6,844 bases of DNA from Thermoprotei archaeon (GTDB taxonomy: Archaea; Thermoproteota; Thermoprotei; Thermofilales; B20-G17). Under the pieces are notes generated by a model that worked only from the letters and a program-made list of their open reading frames with translations, was not told the DNA's origin and made no database searches. Below, piece after piece: positions 1 through 5,908 of this stretch. Position numbers and translations under genes: made by a program. The stretch covers positions 1 to 6,844 of the forward strand of contig QMRW01000071.1 of assembly GCA_003650785.1 (NCBI GenBank). Reading direction: 5' to 3'. Position 1 is the stretch's first letter. Each line of letters begins with the position of its first letter.

Positions 1-1781
1 CCCATCTTACGCTCTAAGAGTTTTTTGAATATATAGCCTAGGAATACGCCGACTACATTGCTCGGCATATCCATAATCCCCCATATTATACCGAAGAGTG
101 CAGGTAGACCCACGATGGGCGCAAGCCCCCTTATAAACCTAGGTACTATTAAGAACATTGATCCTAATATTGATGTACTAAGTACTTGAGGCCATTTTAA
201 ATACTCACCAAATCTCCTGGTTATGAATAGACATCTGATTACAGTATCTACAGGGAATGAGGGTGCTGGCAGTAATCTAGAAGGTACATCATAGAGATGC
301 CACAGTAGTGAAGCTATAAGCAGACCCACTAATTGAGTTGAGAATATACCCATGAGATGAGCTTTCACTATGCTTACTGGCTTTGTATTAGTTAGTTGAG
401 CAGCCTTATATCCTATACATATATCGGCTGCTGTCACTCCTGGATTTATTAAGAAGGGATTAAACCAAACCTCTATTTGCTCAGGTCTAGTAGTTGTCAT
501 CAATAATACATAGTTAGCATAGGGTATTGTTGTAGCACCTCCAGTCAGACCAACAGATCTACCTGACACTATGGTATCAAATAGGGTTAACCCAAAGTTT
601 ATAGTTAGGATAGCGAGAAGGAAAGGTAGGCCTAGTGGTGTAAGTAAGTATGCTAATATAGATGCTATAATTTGTGGTACTAGAAACAGTAGTAATGTCG
701 TCTTACCTGAGAGAAGCCCTAGGCTTTTAGCCCTACTTCCACTAAGTGAAAAGAAAGTCTTTATAGCAGTGGTCATTTGTCTTAGGTTGAGTATGAATGG
801 GACGATAGCAGCAGCAAATATAAAGCCCACTCCATAACTTAGCCAAAATCGTAACATAGGCTTATACCAAGCACCTTCTAGGGTTCCCGGAACTATCATA
901 GGCATACCCCTAGTGTAGGGATAGTCTACTCCAGTTTTAATGAGAATTGGCGGAAGTACTAGGTAGGTTATAAACGAGGAGATAAGAGACCAAAGTATGA
1001 CTTGTTCTGGTAGAATGAGTCCTAGTGCTACTATCATTACATTAGCAGTAATACCAGTAGTGGATCCAGGAAGGATCCATTCCATTACATTAGTAACATC
1101 AAAATGGATAGAGGGTAGTACTATGGCTCTAATACCGAAGAGAATAAGCGTTACTGCAGGTATTAATGTTCTAAGCATTTCGAATAGGGCAGAGAAGAGT
1201 GTGGATACAGCGAATACTCTATATTTTTCCGGTCTTAGACCGCTTAACGATTCTGCTATCTCTGCTGCTACAGCGCCAGTGGGGAAGGGAAGACTCTCAA
1301 CTTCTATGAATAGTTCTCTAGCTATGAGTGATAGTGAGATAGCACTGATGAGTGATATTATGGTACCAGTATAACCTATTATTAAGGGTAACATCCAGTC
1401 AGGATGCCATATTGTCCTCTCTATGAACGCCTCACTCGTCTCAGGAGGCACTGCCCATATAGGTATTTTATCCGCTACACCGTACTGCTTTGCTATAGGA
1501 GATTTTCGGAAGTATATGTTAAAGAGTATTCCCGCTCCATAGGTTGCTGCCATAGATGCCCCCCACCTTATAGTGACAAGTTCATGTACAGTTAGAGGGC
1601 TTAGGAATAGTAATCCTAGCTCACCGAAGATAAGCATAGTGGCGTAGGCTGCGGCGATTCCTCCTATAGGTTGTCCTGTAGTCAAGTAGACCCAGAGAAG
1701 TGATGGCATCATGATGAAGGCAGAGAATAGAATTGCTATTATAGTTCTATAGGTAAACCCCTCTTTTAATTCTCCACTCAT
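1..1781 (-). CDS. OPT-superfamily-like membrane transporter (3' end cut by window edge)
   Basis: Predicted polytopic integral membrane protein, probably a secondary carrier distantly related to the oligopeptide transporter (OPT) family, which moves peptides or metal chelates across the cytoplasmic membrane. The 593 visible codons start at ATG 1781 (MSGELKEGF) and stay open to the left edge. Hydrophobic segments run throughout, for example residues about 12-33, 38-63, 131-155, 190-222, 243-281, 312-333, 361-400, 471-495, 533-550 and 551-590. OPT-like signatures are SLPFPTGAVAAEIAESL (163-179, the Pro-Phe-Pro-x-Gly helix), a Gly/Thr-rich re-entrant-type stretch GRSVGLTGGATT (407-418), and NPGVTAADICIGYKAAQ (446-462), which resembles the D-x-K-x-G-Y region of OPT proteins. 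The C-terminal end (MPSNVVGVFLGYIFKK) aligns by eye with a similar place in the neighbouring 659-aa protein, so only a few dozen residues are probably missing. The start has a weak Shine-Dalgarno (AGGGTAAT) and a TATA box that would give a very short leader. The substrate cannot be read from the sequence. The family call is by motif recognition only. Confidence 0.72.
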   Translation of the reverse strand, partial: MSGELKEGFTYRTIIAILFSAFIMMPSLLWVYLTTGQPIGGIAAAYATMLIFGELGLLFLSPLTVHELVTIRWGASMAATYGAGILFNIYFRKSPIAKQYGVADKIPIWAVPPETSEAFIERTIWHPDWMLPLIIGYTGTIISLISAISLSLIARELFIEVESLPFPTGAVAAEIAESLSGLRPEKYRVFAVSTLFSALFEMLRTLIPAVTLILFGIRAIVLPSIHFDVTNVMEWILPGSTTGITANVMIVALGLILPEQVILWSLISSFITYLVLPPILIKTGVDYPYTRGMPMIVPGTLEGAWYKPMLRFWLSYGVGFIFAAAIVPFILNLRQMTTAIKTFFSLSGSRAKSLGLLSGKTTLLLFLVPQIIASILAYLLTPLGLPFLLAILTINFGLTLFDTIVSGRSVGLTGGATTIPYANYVLLMTTTRPEQIEVWFNPFLINPGVTAADICIGYKAAQLTNTKPVSIVKAHLMGIFSTQLVGLLIASLLWHLYDVPSRLLPAPSFPVDTVIRCLFITRRFGEYLKWPQVLSTSILGSMFLIVPRFIRGLAPIVGLPALFGIIWGIMDMPSNVVGVFLGYIFKKLLERKM

Positions 1782-1800
1782 GCTATTACCCTATAGAGAT

Positions 1801-1806
1801 AAAAAA
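1801..1806 (-). terminator. Possible T-tract terminator after the 659-aa gene
   Basis: Read on the minus strand, a CCC-T6 run lies about 19 bases past the stop codon of the upstream transporter gene. Archaeal RNA polymerase terminates at T-rich non-template tracts without needing a hairpin. The run is short and sits inside the promoter region of the next gene, so it may give only partial termination or may simply be part of the AT-rich promoter. Confidence 0.3.
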
Positions 1807-1807
1807 G

Positions 1808-1820
1808 GGATATAAATAAT
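1808..1820 (-). promoter_or_regulatory. Probable TATA box for the downstream OPT-like gene
   Basis: On the minus strand the sequence ATTATTTATATCC carries an archaeal TATA-like core (TTTATAT). Its centre, near 1814, is about 33 bases upstream of the ATG at 1781. Archaeal initiation usually falls 25-27 bases from the TATA centre, so the transcript would start at about 1787-1789 with a leader of only 6-8 bases. This suggests the gene can be transcribed on its own even though it lies 43 bp behind its paralogue. There is no clear BRE, so confidence is moderate. Confidence 0.45.
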
Positions 1821-1824
1821 TAAT

Positions 1825-3804
1825 TTAAATACCATAGAATGCTTTGTATGCAGCGTAGACACCACTAGCTACTGCTCCTAGTAGGCCTCCTGCAGCTGCT
1901 CCAGCGAAGAATGGTCTAGCTATCTGTTCATCCAGTTTCGTACCTCCTAGCCTGAGTATTAACCACTTAATCACAAGATAGACTAGAGCTTGATAGCCCC
2001 AATCTAGATTAGCTGATAAACACATGAGCATGGCTAAACCAGCAGCTATAGGATTAAAGGGCATTACAATGCGAGCTGCTAATATTGGTAGTAGAGCTCC
2101 TAGTCCTATGAGTACTCCATAGAGTGCTAGTGCTGCATCCTTAACTCCATAGAATGTGAATCCGTATCTGTAGAACCTCCATAGATAGTGAGGTCTAACT
2201 CCCGGGGAGTACAGTACATAAGCTCTATCCGCAGCGAGTCTATGTCCTACTCCAAATCCGAAGCCCAGGTGTTGCTCATATATTGAACCAAAGATACCCC
2301 CTATAAGTAGGCCTATCACTATAGATATCACTATTATGCCAATATTCTTAACTCTTCCCAGGAAAGCAAATCTTGATGACTCGAAGAATGCTGATGGTAC
2401 AATATCACCATAGTCAGCATAGTGACATGTTCCTACTACGAAGCCAGCTAGTGCTGGACTGAGTTCACCTGTGTAGAGCATTCCAGTATAGGTAGAGATA
2501 TAGCCTACTGGAGCAAAGGCATGGGCTACCCATGTGAACTGGAGATTACATATACCTAATCCCCTTATACCCCACATCTGGAATATGAATAGTAGGAATA
2601 GTGATGAAAGGAATGCTGGGCCTACCGGAGCACCTAAGGATACCATGAAGGCAGTGAGTACTACAACTGCTATTATGGAAATAACCCATTGAAGTTGAGG
2701 TGATATAAAGCCAGGCTCTCTCTCCTTCTCCTTGAAGGTCTGTACTATGTACTTCCACGCAGCTATATAGCCACCTAGTACACCTCCTATTAGGAGAGCG
2801 GAACCTAGTACGTGTAGCTTATAGTCTCCCGTGTACCAAGCCGAGAAGTATAGGTCTCCTACAGACATTGTGGGATCAAATTCTATTAACCTAGTATGTA
2901 CCATGTATGGTACTATTACGAAATTCAGTAGTAGTGTCATTAGGGATACTGTTAGTAGTGCATCTATAGGCCAGAAGTAGCAGAAGAATGACCAGGGGAA
3001 GAATGCATGCATATCCAGTCCTATAGCAGCTCCCCGTAGTACATGCCATAGTCTTCCAGGCTCACCTGCGCTATCTCCCACGGCCTCAGGTATTGTAGGT
3101 GCACCTGGAAATGCCTCAGAGATCAGGTATCCTGGCCCAAAGATGGTTAGGATAATCCCTATGAGTAGACCTAGTAGTAGCCAATTCCTTCTAGAGCCTA
3201 GTACAGGTACTCTCTCCTCCTTAGGTGGAGGTTCCATAGCTAAGGATACTGCGGTAAATGCGGCTGTAGTAGCGGGGTAGGGTAATCTCTCTATCTCTAC
3301 TATTTGTCTTCTGAAGGGTGCTAAGACGAATAGTCCTATTAGACCAAAGAACATAGTAATAACAGTACCCAATATGGTGGCTACCATTAATTGTCCGAAG
3401 GGAGCAGGATATCCTCCCTCCATGGCCATGTCAAAGAACTCTTTCGGTAGTATCTTGAAGTAGCTAGGTATGAACTTCTTGTACTCCTCTGTTAACCAAG
3501 GATATCCCTTTGCATATTGCATGAGACATGTAGCATAGACTCTCCAACCAGTATAGGATGCAGCTGCTCCATAGACCATGGCGTATATTACGGCATACTC
3601 TAGATAACTGGCTCTAAACCTTACAAACATCTGTATTAACGCTACTATGACCACAGTCATGACACTGACCTCAGCGGTCGCAACAAAACCAGTGATAGGC
3701 CCTAGGATAACGTCTGCAGCGACTAGGGCTAGGCATCCTAGAACTCCTATGATTATAGCCTTTACTGTAAATGCCCTTTCTGGTACCTCTATCCTTTCCT
3801 CCAT
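1825..3804 (-). CDS. OPT-like membrane transporter, 659 aa (DUF6785/DUF6784-type architecture)
   Basis: Complete polytopic membrane protein, probably a cytoplasmic-membrane carrier of the OPT superfamily and related to the archaeal/bacterial proteins carrying DUF6785 and DUF6784. About 14-16 hydrophobic segments are visible, for example residues 14-34, 42-62, 69-85, 138-163, 206-226, 281-300, 331-351, 370-410, 484-508, 557-578, 584-614 and 631-650. Key signatures are IERLPYPATTAAF (171-183), equivalent to the LPFPTG helix of the neighbouring gene; a charged cytoplasmic-looking loop EPPPKEER (191-198); a conserved-looking His/Trp/Tyr segment (424-467) with WVAHAFAP and THR/CYS-rich GTCHYADYGD; and a C-terminal KWLILRLGG (613-621) followed by ARPFFAGAAAG (629-639), the pattern I associate with DUF6784. 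The ATG at 3804 is supported by AAGGTGA four bases upstream and a TATA box. It is the first gene of a two-gene minus-strand cluster and is divergent from a peptidase gene. Substrate unknown; peptides are a family-based guess. Confidence 0.78.
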   Translation of the reverse strand: MEERIEVPERAFTVKAIIIGVLGCLALVAADVILGPITGFVATAEVSVMTVVIVALIQMFVRFRASYLEYAVIYAMVYGAAASYTGWRVYATCLMQYAKGYPWLTEEYKKFIPSYFKILPKEFFDMAMEGGYPAPFGQLMVATILGTVITMFFGLIGLFVLAPFRRQIVEIERLPYPATTAAFTAVSLAMEPPPKEERVPVLGSRRNWLLLGLLIGIILTIFGPGYLISEAFPGAPTIPEAVGDSAGEPGRLWHVLRGAAIGLDMHAFFPWSFFCYFWPIDALLTVSLMTLLLNFVIVPYMVHTRLIEFDPTMSVGDLYFSAWYTGDYKLHVLGSALLIGGVLGGYIAAWKYIVQTFKEKEREPGFISPQLQWVISIIAVVVLTAFMVSLGAPVGPAFLSSLFLLFIFQMWGIRGLGICNLQFTWVAHAFAPVGYISTYTGMLYTGELSPALAGFVVGTCHYADYGDIVPSAFFESSRFAFLGRVKNIGIIVISIVIGLLIGGIFGSIYEQHLGFGFGVGHRLAADRAYVLYSPGVRPHYLWRFYRYGFTFYGVKDAALALYGVLIGLGALLPILAARIVMPFNPIAAGLAMLMCLSANLDWGYQALVYLVIKWLILRLGGTKLDEQIARPFFAGAAAGGLLGAVASGVYAAYKAFYGI

Positions 3805-3808
3805 ATAT

Positions 3809-3815
3809 TCACCTT
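3809..3815 (-). promoter_or_regulatory. Shine-Dalgarno site of the 659-aa transporter gene
   Basis: AAGGTGA on the minus strand, four bases before the ATG, matches the GGTGA core complementary to the 3' end of archaeal 16S rRNA. It fixes the start at 3804. The same AGGTGA core appears before the TFB start in this window. Confidence 0.7.
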
Positions 3816-3840
3816 GTAAACAAAGGCTAGCAATGTTAGT

Positions 3841-3855
3841 ATATAAGCTTTTCAG
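3841..3855 (-). promoter_or_regulatory. BRE/TATA promoter for the minus-strand transporter cluster
   Basis: Read on the minus strand, GAAAAGCTTATAT is a purine-rich BRE-like element followed directly by a TATA core. Its centre near 3845 predicts initiation at about 3818-3820, giving a leader of roughly 15 bases that just contains the AAGGTGA ribosome binding site. The spacing fits an archaeal promoter well. Confidence 0.6.
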
Positions 3856-3859
3856 TAAG

Positions 3860-3876
3860 ACTTATAAGTATAAATG
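3860..3876 (+). promoter_or_regulatory. Probable TATA promoter for the peptidase gene, with a 10-bp palindrome
   Basis: The plus strand carries ACTTATAAGT (3860-3869, a perfect palindrome) followed by ATAAAT. Either core could be the TATA box, predicting transcription starts between about 3891 and 3898. A second AT-rich stretch, TATTTTAAAA (3913-3922), is an alternative TATA that would suit the ATG at 3953. The box lies about 10-20 bp from the oppositely facing minus-strand TATA box, so the two promoters are back to back and may compete or share a regulator. Confidence 0.45.
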
Positions 3877-3952
3877 TCCAAGTACTATTACCAGCAGTAA
3901 TATGCGGAAAACTATTTTAAAACGTCCTCATAATAATGAGACCGGTACTGAA

Positions 3953-5821
3953 ATGAAGGTAACTATAATATTATTATCACTACTCATCACTCTTATACTA
4001 TTAACTTCAATTCCCCTAATGAACTCACCCCCTCTCCAAAAGCTGATAGTACTACTTGTAAGAGATAAAACTGCTTATATATTAAGTACGTGGCTAGCCT
4101 CAGCCAATAGACAATTCCTTGTCATACCCCTAATTAAAGGTGCTAACTTAGTAACTCCTGAGATTCCCGAGCAATATAGGATCCTTGATCTGACAGGGTA
4201 TGAGCATAAACAACTAATCATAAAGATGCTAAGATTAGCCTTAGAACTAGATTATAGGGTAGGGACCTCAGCCATATTGATTGAGTCCATTAATGAAATG
4301 ATACTAGTGGCTCCATTTGCCTGTTTAGCTAAGATTCCCATAATCCCCAGAGACGTCATAGACGATGAAATCAGAGGTATATTGAAACAATTTGGACTGC
4401 ATCACATGATATATACTGGTAAAGATGAAGACTTCATGGAGAGCCTAAAGAAAGATGGGTTTATCATTGAAACAAAAAGTACAATAGAGATATTAAAGGA
4501 ATACAATAGTAGAGTTCACACTGACAAACTCGTGATCTCTCCCTTAATTGACGAATTTTCGTTTACCTCTCCTCTCTATGCGGCTCTAAAGAAGTGGAAA
4601 CTAGTACTAATAGACCATGAAGGATTTACAGGAAAAGGGATAAGCTCACAGCTTACTCCCCTACCAAGTACTCTGGTGTACGTAGCCTCTCCTACCACTC
4701 TTTCAAAAGATGTCTTTTCCGTTAAAGAGCTATATAGAGTACTTATCGAATTAGGAGGTAATAGATATTTGTCGACTAAGGTCGGCTTAATCTCTGCAAT
4801 TGATGAGTGTAAACTTAGCGCTTACGTACTTAGATTATTCCTAAGACTATATACCATAGAACATGATCAAAGAGCTCTCCTAGTATTTATGGAGAATAGC
4901 ATGCCCCTATCTATTAAGATCAAGGAGATGCTGAGTAGTATGTATGGTTATACTTGTACTGTCCTTTATTCCGAAGGAGGCTCTGGAAATATCACCACCA
5001 GAAATATCCTCAAGCTCTTGAGAGAGGACTACTTCATAATTTATCTAAACCTTCATGGAAATCCTGTAGGCATGGCTCTCGACCCTCAAGGTCCCTATGT
5101 GATCTCAGCTTATGCTATAGAACGACCTATCTATCCCTCAATCATAATCACCCTATCATGTGAAACTTTAAATTTTGGTTCTCTTCCCTCTGCAAAAAGC
5201 TCCCTGGCTCTGAAATTTATATCCATGGGGGCAATAGCCTATGTAGGGGCGGCTAAGATAGAACTAGTTTCAGGAGAGGTGAGTACAGGTTACCCTGAAT
5301 TGATTATAAAGATGTTACTAGATGGATTCACTTTGGGAGAAGCTGTGAGAGTGGTTAATAATATAAGGATAGGGGAGATGAAGCAGATTGAACCCTGGCG
5401 TAGAGCGTATACTATCTTAATAGGAGATCCTGATCTGAAAATAGCTAGAAGAGTAGGTAATGATTACACACTCAGGGTTAGAGGGAAAACTATAATGATA
5501 GAGGTGCTAAGAGAAACTCCTATCCTTTTTATCAAATTTCCCTCTCCGATACCCCCTAAAAGATTGTCAGATATAAGATGCGAAAAGCCAAATATATTCA
5601 TTAGATCGTTTATAACTAAGGAAAATAATAATTACTACATGTATATGTACGTGACAAGATTGTACACAGCCATGATAGGTAATTTCAAAAAGGGAGATAT
5701 CATAAGAATTGATCTGATAGAAACCCCTAGACTCGAATACTACCTAGTAGTCATACTTATAGTTGTGGGAATATTGACAGCGGTAGTACTATTACTCAGG
5801 AGAATAGAACGTAAGAAATAA
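3953..5821 (+). CDS. Membrane-anchored caspase/gingipain-like (C25-like) cysteine peptidase
   Basis: Predicted extracellular cysteine peptidase of clan CD, 622 aa from ATG 3953. Residues 1-24 (MKVTIILLSL then Leu/Ile-rich) form a signal peptide or anchor. Residues about 595-615 are a single membrane helix followed by the basic tail RRIERKK, which places the bulk of the protein outside the cell. The peptidase domain spans about 275-497. A beta strand ends in YLNLHGNP with candidate catalytic His368, and a second strand IIITLSCETLNF carries candidate nucleophile Cys403. The 35-residue spacing is close to that in gingipains (33 in RgpB). MGAIAYVGAA (425-434) and ILIGDPDLKI (488-497) are also typical of C25-type domains. 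Residues 30-260 form an alpha/beta region with alternating strands and helices, faintly like cell-wall-binding repeat 2 domains (ILVAPFACLAKIPII, 117-131); this part is uncertain. Residues 500-590 look beta-rich. The gene is divergent from the OPT-like genes. The alternative start ATG 3902 adds 17 residues; neither start has a clear Shine-Dalgarno. Specificity is unknown. Confidence 0.7.
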   Translation: MKVTIILLSLLITLILLTSIPLMNSPPLQKLIVLLVRDKTAYILSTWLASANRQFLVIPLIKGANLVTPEIPEQYRILDLTGYEHKQLIIKMLRLALELDYRVGTSAILIESINEMILVAPFACLAKIPIIPRDVIDDEIRGILKQFGLHHMIYTGKDEDFMESLKKDGFIIETKSTIEILKEYNSRVHTDKLVISPLIDEFSFTSPLYAALKKWKLVLIDHEGFTGKGISSQLTPLPSTLVYVASPTTLSKDVFSVKELYRVLIELGGNRYLSTKVGLISAIDECKLSAYVLRLFLRLYTIEHDQRALLVFMENSMPLSIKIKEMLSSMYGYTCTVLYSEGGSGNITTRNILKLLREDYFIIYLNLHGNPVGMALDPQGPYVISAYAIERPIYPSIIITLSCETLNFGSLPSAKSSLALKFISMGAIAYVGAAKIELVSGEVSTGYPELIIKMLLDGFTLGEAVRVVNNIRIGEMKQIEPWRRAYTILIGDPDLKIARRVGNDYTLRVRGKTIMIEVLRETPILFIKFPSPIPPKRLSDIRCEKPNIFIRSFITKENNNYYMYMYVTRLYTAMIGNFKKGDIIRIDLIETPRLEYYLVVILIVVGILTAVVLLLRRIERKK

Positions 5822-5836
5822 TTATCTCATCTTAAT

Positions 5837-5854
5837 AGCTTAAATAAGCTTTTC
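5837..5854 (+). terminator. Hairpin plus T-run after the peptidase gene
   Basis: A perfect short inverted repeat, AGCTTA-AA-TAAGCT (5837-5850), is followed directly by T-rich TTTC, 16 bases past the stop codon. The stem is AT-rich and the loop only two bases, so the hairpin itself would be weak, but T-rich sequence after a stop is enough for archaeal termination. It separates the peptidase transcript from the TFB promoter. Confidence 0.4.
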
Positions 5855-5860
5855 TTCAAC

Positions 5861-5878
5861 GAAACCTTTTTATATAGG
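5861..5878 (+). promoter_or_regulatory. BRE/TATA promoter of the TFB gene
   Basis: GAAACC followed by TTTTTATATAGG is a good match to an archaeal BRE plus TATA box. The core centre near 5870 predicts initiation at about 5895-5898, only 11-14 bases before the proposed TTG start at 5909. Just downstream are GGTACC (5877-5882) and a near repeat AGGTATC (5891-5897), which could be a control site but have no further support. Confidence 0.65.
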
Positions 5879-5897
5879 TACCTCGTGAAAAGGTATC

Positions 5898-5903
5898 AGG
5901 TGA
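5898..5903 (+). promoter_or_regulatory. Shine-Dalgarno site that selects the TTG start of TFB
   Basis: AGGTGA ends five bases before TTG 5909. A GTG in the same frame at 5900 lies inside this site and is therefore a less likely start. The next in-frame ATG (5945) lacks a comparable site. The core is the same as the one before the 659-aa transporter gene. Confidence 0.6.
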
Positions 5904-5908
5904 TAGCT

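Noticed and set aside
571..837. Plus-strand open frame of 88 codons
   Set aside because: It lies wholly antisense to the OPT-like gene at 1-1781, whose frame gives a coherent membrane protein with family motifs. The antisense product is low-complexity and has no recognisable domain.
1033..1095. Repeated ATTACATTAG and two GGATCC sites close together
   Set aside because: The short repeats fall inside coding sequence where the protein itself repeats Asn-Val-Met (residues 231-233 and 247-249). No mobile-element ends or target duplications are seen.
997..1595. Plus-strand open frames at 997-1374 (125 codons) and 1404-1595 (63 codons)
   Set aside because: Both are antisense to the same transporter gene, have no promoter or ribosome binding site of note, and have products typical of reverse-strand shadows.
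2546..2758. Minus-strand open frame of 70 codons
   Set aside because: It is another frame inside the 659-aa transporter gene, with no separate signals and an unlikely His/Ser-rich product.
3647..3901. Extension of the peptidase frame upstream to 3647
   Set aside because: The frame is open, but it would overlap the 5' end of the divergent transporter gene and run through both TATA boxes. The extra residues look like antisense translation. The ATG at 3833 has the same problem.
4954..5163. Plus-strand open frame of 69 codons
   Set aside because: It is an out-of-frame shadow inside the peptidase catalytic domain.
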